A program made the translations under genes and the position numbers. Source: Trichosphaerium sp. ATCC 40318 (lineage: Eukaryota > Discosea > Flabellinia > Trichosidae). Taken from it: DNA of 64,000 bases. Positions 20,505-32,285 of the stretch are shown here, piece after piece; the first letter of the stretch is position 1; the number at the start of each line of letters is the position of its first letter. The stretch covers positions 62,001 through 126,000 of the forward strand of contig JALMLS010000516.1 in the NCBI GenBank assembly GCA_038496445.1. Reading direction: 5' to 3'. Under the pieces are notes generated by a model, which worked only from the letters and a program-made list of their open reading frames with translations, ran no database searches and was not told the origin of the DNA.

Positions 20505-23500
20505 ATGAAAACAGAGTTTTTAATCACTAATGGTAATGGGGTTAGCATGGAACACGTGGGTACTGACCCAATGTTGGTAGACGTTGCATCTGCACAGAAC
20601 GATATGAACTCTTCTATTGTACCTACCAAACGACAAAAAACTATTGGAGAAGTATCTCAGACTGTTCATTTAACTTATGAGATATTGTTGATGATTTTTC
20701 TACAAATACGATACACTGACTTGAAACGAGCGGCTTGTGTTGATGTACGTTCAAACAATATTTCAACTTGTCGGATTCTCATTGTACAAGCGATTATGGT
20801 GTGAAGTTAGCCGTGACTCTAAGCTTGTCTGGATTTCCCTATTCGAAGATGAAGATGGGCGTATACGAGGAGAATGGACTTTAAGACAAGTCAACCCAGA
20901 GAATGACTTGGAAAAACAAAAAGTACTGTTTAAGAGTATTCCCATCGACAAACTGAAATTAGAACACTTAAACTTGAGTGTTCGAAGGCAAGATAGAGGC
21001 GATGAAGAGCATAGATGCATTGTACGTTGACCATTTCAATAAGCGTGCTACTGACTTAGCTCTAGCTTTGTGCAGGGGAAGACAAATTTGAACTGGAAAC
21101 ATCAGAACTATTGCTGAGTCCTTGTATTGTTGGTATGGCTTTCAATGAGTTTACTTGGAAAACTATGATGTCAGATCCTGTTCTTTGGTGTGTTGATATT
21201 ATAGACACTGGTAAAGAAGGCTCCAATGGTCGCATTGTAAAACTAAACCTTCTCCTCAACACCTAGGTATGTAAGAGTAGGGAACTTTCTCTTTCTTGAA
21301 TATTTCTGATTTTTTTCGTAAAAGGTTGTATGATGTGGTTCAAAGGAAACAGGATGTTCCTGGTCTTATGCTTATGATGGTTGCGGCAATTAGAGATTTT
21401 ATTTTCACCACAATTGAACCTAAACGGCTTTACGCGTTTTCTTTGAAACGGCCGTTTATGTGCATGGTACATGTCGCTGTTCAGCGGAAAATTTGTTTTG
21501 ACAATGATGTAGGACGGTGTCAAGATACAGAAACAACCGAAACACCTTAATTTGAGGTTATACAATTATCAAAGAAATGCTTACAGTTGGATGCTGGCTG
21601 TTGAGACAGATAAGAACTTTCGTGGTAACACTTTTTGTTGTTTTACTTTTGTAATTTGGAGTTAAATTATTTATAGAGTTCAAGTGCAATACACTGGTAC
21701 CTTGGCCTCGATCAAAGATTCCTATTCTATTTGACGTTTTACAAAAAGAAATACTTACAGCTGAGCAATTTGAAGAAAGAGGGAAAGTCGATAGTGTTAC
21801 GTTTTCTGGTGGTTTATTGGCTGGTACTCTCAAGTTTTATCTTGATATTGTATCATTGTATTATTGATTTAACGTTAATTAGATGACATGGGACTTGGTA
21901 AAATCACTGAAGGTAACTTAATTTTCTCACTTTTTTCTTTACTTGACATTTCTATCAGTTTTAGCCTTGATTCTTGGTCATCCAAAAAAAAATCACAAAC
22001 CCTGTGTCATTAAAGACGAGAATGGTGTTTCTTTCTATTCTTCAAAAGCAACTCTTGGTAATGCTCTACATGCATATAATGACCTATTAACAGATTTATT
22101 AGTGTGTTGTCCAAGTCACCTTGCAGAGCAATGGTGTGAAGAGATTAAAAAACAGTCCAAGATCAAACTTGATGTAAAGAAGATAGCGACACTCACTCAA
22201 CTTCGTAAATGTAATGCTCGGGCTCTATCAAATGCTGGTACATTGAATAACATCAGAATCAGGTATTTTCGTTCTGAATCTGCATTGACTGTAATCTTTT
22301 AGATGTTGTAGTTGTACCATATAAGTTTCTCGAAAATCTCGCCTATATACGAATGGTGTTGCCAGAGGTGCGTTGTCGTAAAGACTACGACCCCGAAGGC
22401 CGTACTAAGAATGTTGAAAAAAAGCGCAAGGTACATAAAATTATATTAAAGTCACGTGTGTTAATTGAATCACAGTCTGAAATCAGAAAGGATAATTTGG
22501 ATTCAAACTCCAAGAAAACACCTATTCTCGACTACTTTATGTGGTACCGTTTAGTACTTGATGAGGTACATGTTAATTATAGATTAATGAAATAACTGGA
22601 AAAAGGGGCATGAAGAAATTCAGTATTGGGATTTTCAAGGTACTAATGTAGATTGGCAACTCTTAAGAGGCAATATCAAAACCTTACAAATTATCTAGAA
22701 TTATTCTGGAAAAATCTCAATTCGACGTTTAAGTGGTATGTTACCGGTATGTATACATGTTACAGTGTTGTCAGTCTTAGTTTCTTTAGGCACACCATTC
22801 CCGAATTTGTACGTATTATTGAAAATGTGGAGAATGTAGTACCAATCATTCGATAGGAAAATAGTTAAATATGCAATCAAGTTCCTGATGAAAAAGACAA
22901 CATTGTCTTATTCCTGGGAGTGGTATATTAGGACCTGGAGTAATAATTTTTGTAAAAACACTGATTTGATAGAAGACAGTAATACTGTTGTAAACGAGTG
23001 TTGCAAGCACGTTGAGTATTGTTTAATGCTATGCTAGACTAACACATTTTACATTATAGCTTTCATGTACAAGATATAATGAGAAATAACTTAATTTGGA
23101 GAAACACAAAACAGACTGCTGGTTCAGAGTTTGACGTACCTCCTTATACAGAACAAGCAATTATCATTCCTTTCCATCCTGTCGAACAAGCTGTCTATGA
23201 TTCTTTTGTAAAACTAAAGTGGTTGGGTACGTTGCATTTGATTATTTCTTTGGAGCTTGTGTTGTTTTGCTTTGTACTCCTTACAAATGTAAAGGAAATA
23301 TGAGGGAGTGTTGCGGAATGAATATGGAAACGAAAACAATAAACTGTTTGCTTGCTGAACTGATCGAAAATTTCTGTACGTTTTTTGATTTACAAATACA
23401 TAAACTTACTAAGTGCAAGGGTAAAATCAAGTATTATCAAGGCTACATAGTGGAAGCCAAATTTGCAATAGAGTTTGCAACAAAACTTATAAAATGCGAA

Positions 23501-24900
23501 CCGATTTATGCCAAGAGAAGGGTGAAAGAGAAAACAAACAAGTTACAGGTTTAAGAGTTTCTGTCACTATCTGTGGCTTACTACGACTTCCAGGGATACC
23601 GTAAACAAGCAAAAGCTCTTGACGAATGTAAGGTGTTACTTGAAAATACGGTAAATATTAATATTAACTTTTAAATCACGTGCCGTCTAAATGGCTTCTG
23701 TTTTAGATCAAAGAAGATACATCATTTATAGAAACGAAAAAAATAATAATTAAATATGAATGTGGTGCCAAAGATATGAACTACAATCAATTACAATCAG
23801 CACTAGAAAAGCACGGTATTGAGATTAACGATGAGAGTGAGGCGAGAAGCACAGTTCGTAAAATTATACAAGATGAGAAGAGAGTACTTGATTTGTTTTT
23901 ATTAATATGCTGACATTAGTTGTAGCGTGGATATGAGTACAAGTACAAAGGTCTCACTTTCAATGAGATGAAAATAATGTAACATTACACATGTTGTGAC
24001 CATTTTTTTACTAATGCTCACAATAGCTATGGAAGCAAGGCAGCGCAGCTGATTCAGATATTGAGTAAAAAATCAAATACTGACAAAAAAGTGATTCTGT
24101 TCTCTCAAAATGAAAAACTACTCAAGCATATAGATAAGGCTCTCTTTGAAAACAACATTTACGCTACTTTGGTTGATAAGTACGTTTACATAGTTGATAG
24201 ATTTCCGAATAAGATTAACGATAATCCTTCGTAACATTCCATAAGAACTAAAACAGCATAGATATGTGCTACGAAATACAAAAGTAATTGACTCGTTCCG
24301 AGACAAGAGCAAAGATATCATTAAATGTAGAGTTAATCTTCTCAAGTACGTATTGCTTGTTAAATCTGGAGCAAACTAAATAGTTGCTCTTGTATTTAGT
24401 ATGTCAACGGCTGCACAAGCAGTAAACTTGACGGACACTGATATGGTATTTCTGTTGGGTAAGATATTACTTCTAGCTTTTCTTGCGCATTGCTGAGAAC
24501 GCCTAGATCCAATATTTAACTCAAACGAAGAAAAAGAAGTTAAAGGCATTGAAAAAACAGGTGAAATAGCGAATTGAGATGAGTTTCCTTCTGCTACTAA
24601 CACTTTAAATAGTAATTGAAAGAGCTTACAAAATTGGTCAAAAGAAGCAAGTCACTGTTTACCGCCTTATTATGAAGGATACTATTCAGTTTGATCATTA
24701 CAACGTGAGTCAATACATGTACGACAAGTGATTATTAGATTACCTCAAATAACCAGAAAAATCTAGGAAGAAGGAGCAAAAAACACAAAAGAAAAATCGT
24801 TCATACTGGGACTGGGATTAGTAATCAACATTTGCTTTGTATTCCAAAATTGCATACAAATAAAATAACAGTTAACGATAGTCTGGATTTCTCTTATTGA
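20505..24900 (+). CDS. F-box/SNF2-family ATPase, diverged paralogue
   Basis: Many short exons. N-terminus (MKTEFLITNGNGVSMEHVG) leads to an F-box-like segment (VHLTYEILLMIFLQIRYTDL). A long middle region is followed by the SNF2 ATPase: motif I region DDMGLGKITE at about 21886, VCCPSHLAEQWCEEIKKQ (Ia), VLDE at the DExH site near 22560, and FKWYVTG|TPFPNL (III) across an intron. The C-terminal lobe has KVILFSQNEKLLKHIDKAL (IV) and VIERAYKIGQKKQV (VI). Compared with the gene at 32286-36558, motif I has GKIT instead of GKTI and motif VI has RAYK instead of RAYR. Reduced or altered ATPase activity is possible. Nuclear chromatin or repair role is inferred. The last exon and exact stop are uncertain. 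Confidence 0.7.
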
Positions 24901-24950
24901 CGATAAACACGGTATATACGAGGAGAATGGGCTTTAAGACAAGTCAATCA
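24881..24950 (+). repeat. duplicated fragment of the upstream F-box/SNF2 gene
   Basis: About 70 bp match 20827-20896 of the same gene with scattered substitutions; the core TATACGAGGAGAATGG is shared, followed by TTTAAGACAAGTCAA in both. It lies at or just beyond the gene's 3' end in the same orientation. It looks like the relic of a tandem copy. Confidence 0.75.
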
Positions 24951-25162
24951 AAACATGGCCTGAAGAACTTATTAGTAGTCCAAACTTGATGATCCGTACA
25001 TACAGCAACAAAAAACCCCCAAAAACATGAACGTTGCAAAAATAAGGTTTCACTTTTTGACAAGTGATACTTAAGCTAGTATTATGTGAACGTCAGTTTT
25101 TTGCTTTTTTTTGTTTTGTTTTCAAATAAATCTTGTTTTTAGAAGCAACTGCTAGTGTCAAC

Positions 25163-27474
25163 ATGAGCGAAAACAGTAGGTATGAACGATGTTACCGGTA
25201 ATAACTGTCTTGTTTCAGGTTTAAAGGACGATTTGAGAAATTTACTTCAATTGCTACGAAATGGTGTAATACTAGAAGAAGAATATCAAAGGAGGCGTAA
25301 ACAGTTACTCACAAAAGATGCAATGGAGTTGACATCTCCAAACCCACCAGTACGCTTCACTTGGGTTTAATACGCGTCATTATAATAAAACCAAGCCTTC
25401 TTTGTTCTTAAACGGCTTTTTGGGAGTGTTTTCGTTAACGGTTCGTTTAGGAAGATGACACGTCTTTATTACACTGCCCTGATGAGGTAATATTATCTAT
25501 ACTTGAGAATGTAGAGGAGAAAGAACTATGTAACATGGCTTGTGCTTGCTGGGACATGAAAAGCGTTTCTGAAGATCAGTACTTATGGCGCCGGCTTTGC
25601 TTGTCCAAGGTATTATGTTAAAAGCTCTTGTGTCAGACTCTTTCACCGAGAGAATGTTTACGGAATCTGTAGTTCATTACTAACTTATTCTTGTTTAGTT
25701 CCCTTTTTGCAATGTTGCAGATTATTCACATTTATGGAAAGGTGCTTTCAGGTACAAGCCTTTTGCTTGTTTCAATACAAATTTTTTCATTTATGCTATA
25801 ATTAGGTCACGTGCACTAGTTAAAAAGGGTTGGGAAGGTGGACGTTCTGGAGATTTTAAGGTAACAACATTCTATCGCCGCTGTTTTTTTAGACTACTGT
25901 GCGAAAGATAAGCAATATTTACTGTTCTATAGGTTGTAACAATGAGAGGTCATACTGATTATATACATTGTTTTGAATTCCGTAATGATACAATTATTAG
26001 TGGGTCTCAAGATAATTCGTGCGTACAAACTCGCACTTTTACAACGATATTCAATCAAAATATTTACAACACTTTATAGACTTAAAGTCTGGACTCCGGG
26101 CAGTAAAAAACATCTGTTGTCATTGGAATCGCACACGTGCGTAATAAGATATTTTACATTAATTTAGGTCTAAATCTATTCTGTTTAGTGGCAGGGTTAA
26201 CTGCATAGACTTTGGTAACAAGTATATCTCATCTGGTTCTCAGGATGGATCTGTGAAACTTTGGGATTTATCGTCTGGATCAATGTTGGCTACTCCAATT
26301 TCTGGAACAGGCTTTGGTAAGCATACACCATTTGTTTTAGTTGGTGGCGTTGAACCTAGTTAACTATGTATGCCGTAGTTACTTCTGTGTTCTTGAACGA
26401 GTCTAAAAATACTGTGTATTCAGCTTCAAGAGATTCTCATGTTCGTGTTGTTGATGTTCGTTCCTTTGCTGTTGTGCATGATATTGTTAGTCACGCTTCT
26501 CCTGTTTCCGAGATGAAAGTACGTTTCCTCATTTGTTGATGATTCATATAAGCTTATGAACAATAGGCAAATGATTCTGTGATTGTATCATATGACAATG
26601 CTACTATACATGCTCATGATGTACGACGTAATTACGCTCCTTTATGGCAAGCAAATCATTTGGGAATAACATGTTGTAAAATCGCAGGTCAACGTGTTGT
26701 TTGTGGTGGTAAGGATTTTTGTGAAGCTTTGTTGTTTTAATCATAGCTATTTAGATTCCACTGGAAATATCTTAATTTTTGACGTTTCAAACGGAGCCCT
26801 ACTCCATAGAGTTAGGGGTCACACTCAACAAGTAACCTGTATTGATACAGACGGAATAAAAGCCGTAACAGGATCACAGGTATCTAAGATCGAACAACAT
26901 GAAACAAAAAAGCTAACTTAGTCTCAAGGATAATACAATCGTATTTTGGGATGTTGCAAGTGCACGTGTCATTAATGTTGAACGCACGCTAATAAATTTT
27001 AGGGGACTAAAGTACATGATATGCGTGCACACACTGGACGTGTGAACACTGTAAAATTTGATGGGTTTAAAGTAGTCAGGTAATTAGTTTATCAGAGCAC
27101 CTTGTTTTAGTTTCTTGGTTCTTTCTTTAATTAACATTGGTCCTAGTGGGTCTGCTGATAACACTGTAAGTGTTTGGAATATTAGTAATGGTCAAAGGAT
27201 ATATCCTTTACTCGGAGGAAGCCTTCAGGTTAGTTGTGAATAGTTCTTAATATCAAAATTCTGTGGCATGGAAACTTATTGTTTGTGTTAGATTCGAGGC
27301 CGGAATAAAGCCAATCCCAACGTGCAAGGTTGTTCTCAACTTTGTTTTGATGAATTTAAAATAATAGCAAGCTTCAATAGCTTAATGAGAGTATGTATTT
27401 TTCTTCAGAAACAAATGCTATCTTGTTTTTTTCTTACAACTTTTAAGGTGTACAATTTTGCTGTTGAGAGATAG
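25163..27474 (+). CDS. F-box/WD40 repeat protein
   Basis: About a dozen exons from ATG 25163 to TAG 27472-27474. After a short helical N-terminus (LRNLLQLLRNGVILEEEYQR) comes an F-box (LHCPDEVILSILENVEEKEL, then CNMACACWDMKSVS). At least seven WD40 units follow: MRGHTDYIHCFEFRNDTIIS, VKVWTPGSK, YISSGSQDGSVKLWDLSSG, RGHTQQVTCIDTDGIKAVTG, DNTIVFWDVA, MRAHTGRVNTVKFDGFKVVS and ADNTVSVWNISNG. It ends MRVYNFAVER. The plan matches Fbw7/Cdc4-like substrate receptors of SCF ligases. The propeller looks complete; which phosphodegron it would read is not visible. Confidence 0.85.
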
Positions 27475-27626
27475 TGTTATATTCAAGCTTGTTGATAAAA
27501 CAAAAAAATAAAGTCAGGAAAATATACTCTTCACTTGTAAATTTTGGTATCAACGAAGTTTGTAAAATAGTGCTCATTTATTGGGTGATGTCGTTCTTGT
27601 TAATTTCTCACTAAGTAGTAATGTGT

Positions 27627-29298
27627 TTATTCGCTCTCAAGAGTGACTACCTTATTATCCTTTGAAGAATCATATGCGGCAAAGACTACATAAAACCTTT
27701 GAGTTGGAACTAAACTAGAAAAGAAAGCTAGCAAGTCAAATAACGAACCTAGTTGCATTGATTTTAAGTAATCTTTTCCTGTCAGCTCTGGGCATTTGAT
27801 GTTCCCATTAAGAGCTTCTCTGAAGTGTATATTTGTTGGAAGTATACTCGAGTGTATAAGCATATAATCTGGATCAGCCCATTTGTAAGTTGGCGGTGGA
27901 TGACGTGTCAAAGACGTTGTCTTGTTTTCTTCATAAAAATTAGGTTTCAAGTGCTTGGTGTTTTTTCGCACTTGTTGATCGTATGTAGTAATCGTGACCC
28001 AGCTCTACTGATCCTTCACTACCTTCAACTAGGCTAATCATAGTCAAAAAGTGTTTCGCACGTTAACTTACATATAGACTTCAGGGAATCTATCCAGTTC
28101 AACTGGAGATGCATAAGAAAGAGTGGTGTGAATATGTATTCCTGATTTTGATTTCATTTGCAGTGTAGCAACATCTTCTCCTTTATTTTTAAAGTAAGAA
28201 CGACTCACATATTTAACTCTAAAAGGCTACCTTTAATACCAGGAGTGACAGATGTTGTCATACAGTACAAGTCCTTAACATCACCAAATAAAAACCTCAG
28301 AACATGACTTAGTACTGAAACACGTTTTATAATGTTACCTCACTACATCAAGAATGTGTGAGCCCATATCCATAAGAATAAACTGTTCAAGTTCCGTAAT
28401 CACAGAGTAAGTGCAACTTTGTTGAATCTAAAGGTATACGTATCTTAAGAAAGGCTACAGTACATTAAATTAAGCTGATATCTGCTGCCTTTTGTTGTAC
28501 CTGATTATCGAACACAGGGAAGCTAGACTGGTATGTAACGCTTTTAACAGATACATTAGTTCATCTGCATTATGAAGAAGCGTACCGAGCTCTAAAGGGT
28601 TTTCCTATATTGTTTTTTTCAAGCTCTCGCTTTAGTGCTCGTATTGGATGCTGGAATCTAGTTTGGTATTAAAAATCACGTGATTGGGATACATTTAGTC
28701 GTACCTCCAGTTGTCATGGACGAAGAGTCGCACATTAGATTTTTCACAGGAAGATACCATGTCCTCACAATCACTCAGATTCGCTGCCTAGAGTGAAGTC
28801 ATCATGTGTTTTAAGCGTTGGACGCTGGGCTTGAGGATATTGTACCAAAGGTTTCTGACAAATAACGTTAATGCCCGCTTTTGCTGCCATAAGAGTCTAT
28901 ATGTTTGTACAAGATTAAATAGAGCGTTAGAGAGTCATATCGTACAAACTTTTTGTGAGTGTCAACGTCAGTTATAATATCAACAAAGTCCATAGATACG
29001 CCAAAAAACTGTTCTATAGTATCGCAGACTACTGTTTCAGGCAAGTTAAATTTTTTAGCTACAGCATGAGCTTTTGACGTTGTTCTATTCCATAACGCAA
29101 CTAACTCAACGCCTCCTGCATCCAGCCAAGCGCCAATCTGGAATCTACGCCACTAGTGAGCACGTGTACTTGTCTTTTAATTATTTTCAAAAAAAAACGC
29201 CTACTGTGACCAGAAGCCACATCCTACAACCCCAAACCTAAGCTGTTATGGAAATGAGCTCAAAAACCGTTAATAATAACATGTGCCTTTTTCGCCAT
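27627..29298 (-). CDS. Gfo/Idh/MocA-family oxidoreductase
   Basis: Multi-exon. ATG 29298 (MAKKAH), a 39-nt intron, then the NAD-binding start LRFGVVGCGFWS and, in the next exon, FQIGAWLDAGGVELVALWNR. The Rossmann fold continues with FVDIITDVDTH and AKAGINVICQKPLVQYPQAQ. The catalytic EKP signature of the family is QKP here; the Lys is kept. The C-terminal half includes DVGSHILDVVRFLFGDV, a beta-sheet region (SYASPVELDRFPEVY) and the final exon (FREALNGNIKCPELTGKDYL). Members oxidise or reduce sugars, inositols or related substrates using NAD(P). Cytosolic, no signal. Substrate cannot be told from sequence. Confidence 0.8.
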
Positions 29299-29612
29299 CA
29301 CTCCAAAACTTAACGTAGCGCTATCTGTATGGTGATTTAGCCGTGAACCCAAAAACTCACTTAGGTATTATTTGAAGGTGCGAAAAAGTCAATCACGTGG
29401 CATCAGTCAAACAACAAAGATTCATCGTACAAGACGTAACAACATCCCAATTTTGTTGTTTAAACGCAAGTCACATTGTCTCATCTATGAATGGAAGGTG
29501 AAATCTTTCAAATTGTACCGAAAAGTGCTCAGTTTTCTCCGACGTTCCACTGTAAATCACAGTGGGTATGTTTCTGCTGAACCGAATTCGATTACCCTAT
29601 GCTTACACATAA

Positions 29613-30530
29613 ATGACAACGCCAAAGCGTAGGCTTACTAACATTCTCAATAGAGAAATACCTGTACCTCAAGAGGTTCCATTGTATTTTGCATACCAAC
29701 CTCTGGTACCGCTAACTCCCGTTGTATTATACATTCCAGAGCTGTTGGAGATGATTTTACTACGTTTAGACTTGAAATCTATGATATCTTATTCTTGGAC
29801 TTGTAAACACTTTCATGGTGCAACTGCGTCAATGGCATACATAGAATCAGGATTTAAAAACGTTTTTACTTATGTTAAGAAGCACATCTCGCCAGAATCT
29901 CTTTTTTGTCCTCTTTCATTGAGGAATACTCTTCTTACACTGGAATCAAGGTCACAATCGTTTGATGTAGGTGATATATACCCATGTCTACCATGTCCTA
30001 TATGTGTTGGTCTGGGCGATATTGGCGTGTGGAGTCGTGTGGCATCAGCTCAAGTCAGTTGTTCATGGATAACAGTTTATTGTGATTTATGTTCTGAAAA
30101 CAAGCGACCTCCTCTTTCATGGAAACAACCACGAATATGTCCAAGTTGTAACTTCAGAAGAAATCGGGATATTAAAAATACATTGTATGGCACATGTGTG
30201 TACGATAAGTTTTGTGACAAATGTGAAAAAACATGCTGTGTGTTGTGTACAAAAAGGTGTGCACATTGCGGATGTACAGTGTGCGGTCATTGTCGGAAAA
30301 CATGTAGATATTGTTACCAACCGTCATGTTGTAGAAAGTGCTTATATAACAGGGTTACAGCGCTACAGTTTTCTTATGAAAGCTCAAGTTCTTCAACCTC
30401 ATGTAGCACTGATCATTCAAGCTTATTGGAAATTGTACCATCTGTATGTGAAGAATCAAGTCATTCAGAAGTTCATTCATACCAAACAGTCTCTTCATCA
30501 GAAGAAGACAGCCTACAACAAACTGTATGA
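29613..30530 (+). CDS. F-box protein with Cys-rich zinc-binding-like region
   Basis: Single exon, 305 aa. An F-box lies at about residues 38-75 (LYIPELLEMILLRLDLKSMI). The middle part has dense CxxC pairs: PCLPCPICVGLG, YCDLCSENK, ICPSCNFRRN, FCDKCEKTCCVLCTKRC, AHCGCTVCGHCRKTCRYCY and CCRKCLY. At least ten pairs could hold several zinc ions. The tail is Ser-rich (SSSSSTSCSTDHSSLLE) and acidic. F-box plus a zinc-rich module suggests a ligase adaptor that recognises nucleic acid or protein through zinc fingers; this is inference. No close family was recognised. The other frame (30082-30540) is a shadow of this gene. Confidence 0.75.
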   Translation: MTTPKRRLTNILNREIPVPQEVPLYFAYQPLVPLTPVVLYIPELLEMILLRLDLKSMISYSWTCKHFHGATASMAYIESGFKNVFTYVKKHISPESLFCPLSLRNTLLTLESRSQSFDVGDIYPCLPCPICVGLGDIGVWSRVASAQVSCSWITVYCDLCSENKRPPLSWKQPRICPSCNFRRNRDIKNTLYGTCVYDKFCDKCEKTCCVLCTKRCAHCGCTVCGHCRKTCRYCYQPSCCRKCLYNRVTALQFSYESSSSSTSCSTDHSSLLEIVPSVCEESSHSEVHSYQTVSSSEEDSLQQTV

Positions 30531-30749
30531 AGTAAAGTAAATAAACCAGAAAATTCAATGTGAACTACAAAAGTTGTGTCTTTTCGGACAAAAAATACTT
30601 GCATTGTACTGTCAACAGGTTGAGGTAAAAGCCTTTTTACAGTACTTCGTATCAGTGCCGGATTACAAGTAAAACCGAACAAGAATGTTCAATTGAATCA
30701 GTTTGTAGTAAGCTATAAAGTTTTTGTTTTATTTTTTTTTTATGCTTAT

Positions 30750-31863
30750 TTACAACTCTTGGTGCCTTGTTAACTTTCCGTCAACATTCCACTCCTTGAC
30801 TACACCTACCAATTTACCTTTTGATCTTGTACAAAGTGACTTCATATTTCCATTATCATACCACTCTATGCATTCACCTTCTTCTTTTCCGTCAACCATA
30901 AAAGAGTGAAAATGAATTTGACCATTACTATGCCATCCATGCCACTCTCCATACTGCTTACACCCACTCATGAACCCATGATATTGTAATTGTCCATTAT
31001 CATACCACATTAAAACCTCACCTTCAGCAACATCATTAACACGCACGTGTTTACGTTGGAGTGACCCATTCTCATGATAGTCTGAGTAGGGACCTTCATA
31101 AATTCCATCTTTGTAGAAACAATGTTGTTTCAAGTTACCGTTACTATACCACTCCTTATACTCACCATTCTTAACTCCATTGACATTATACGTATGTATT
31201 TGTAGTTGTCCATTAGGAAACCATTCTTTATACTCTCCTTGTTGCTTACCATCAACCATAAAACTTGTAAAATGGAGTTGTCCGTTCAAATGCCACCCTT
31301 TCCAATTTCCTACTTGTTTTCCCACTTTCGTGTACCCGTGGAACTTTAATTGTCCATTCTCAAACCACATATGTACTTCACCTTTTGCCATATCATTTTC
31401 TCTTTCATGACTACGCTGTAGTTGACCATTTTCATACCAATCAAGGTACTTTCCTTCACATTTTCCTTTTCTCATTGTACACTTTTGTTTAACCTTACCA
31501 TTTCTATGCCACTCCAAGAATTCGCCTTCAGCCTTTCCGTCTATCATGAAACATGATTGACTCAATTGACCGTTATCATACCACTCAGTATAATTTCCTT
31601 GGATTTTACCATTTTTCACGTGACATTTATAATGAAGTTGACCGTTTGGATGGTATTTTACCGTCTCGGCTAATAATTCTGTGAATTTTTTGTTTCAGTT
31701 TGAGTTTGTTGGATAAAAAAGCGAAATATATCTTCGGTCACGTACGTCCACGCGCTGTAAGTCGCGATGTAGTGAAATATCCAAAGATAGCGTAAAATGG
31801 GCTTAATAACAAGTTCGTAGCGCTTGTGAGACCTTTATAAACGTATAGAACGAACGAAGACAT
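30750..31863 (-). CDS. MORN-like (YwqK-type) tandem repeat protein
   Basis: Two exons: 31863-31746 and 31669-30750, with a 76-nt intron (GTACGTGACC to ATTATTAG) that joins in frame for about 345 aa. The N-terminus is hydrophobic (NLLLSPFYAIFGYF) and may anchor the protein. About 13 units of roughly 23 residues follow, each of the form G.Y.EWY.NGQL....F..GK.EG, e.g. GEYKEWYSNGNLKQHC and GEWHGWHSNGQIHFHSF. The same repeat occurs in bacterial YwqK antitoxin-type proteins and in eukaryotic and giant-virus MORN-like proteins. Function is unknown; repeats of this kind form an extended beta-sheet. Decayed copies lie at 2134-2440 and 19640-19890. Confidence 0.8.
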
Positions 31864-32285
31864 GATATTGTAAGATATAAGCTCGCTATACAGTTAAGAA
31901 CCTATTTTAATTGTTCGTTAATTTAAATGCATGTAACTACGCGTTAAACAGTCAATTTTTATGCTAACAGCGTAAAATAAACGAAAATTGAAAAAAACAG
32001 ATTCAACTCGCTTTAATTAGCGTGAAACAATCCAAAACTAATAAAAAATGCGAATAGTAGATACATACCAGTATCGCAACTAACGGCAGGAGGTTTTATA
32101 GTGGCTGAGTTCACTTTTTTTATTGTCGAGACTTAACAAGCATAAGTACACTTACTTTCTCATTCATCTTGTGACGATTCCATATTGAGCAAAGATGATG
32201 CTGTACGCTCAAGTTTGGGCTGATTTTTAAGCAACGTGCCAATACTGCCAGTCCTTTTGTTTGGAGGTAAGCAGCTGTGATTTAT
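31864..32285. other. intergenic
   Basis: AT-rich region between the MORN-like gene's start and the 3' end of the second F-box/SNF2 gene. Short repeated words around TTTAC/GCTGT occur; no coding frame is supported. Confidence 0.4.

Noticed and set aside
30082-30540. 152-codon second frame inside the F-box/Cys-rich gene
   Set aside because: Same strand as the real gene but a shifted frame; the Cys pairs and F-box are in the other frame.
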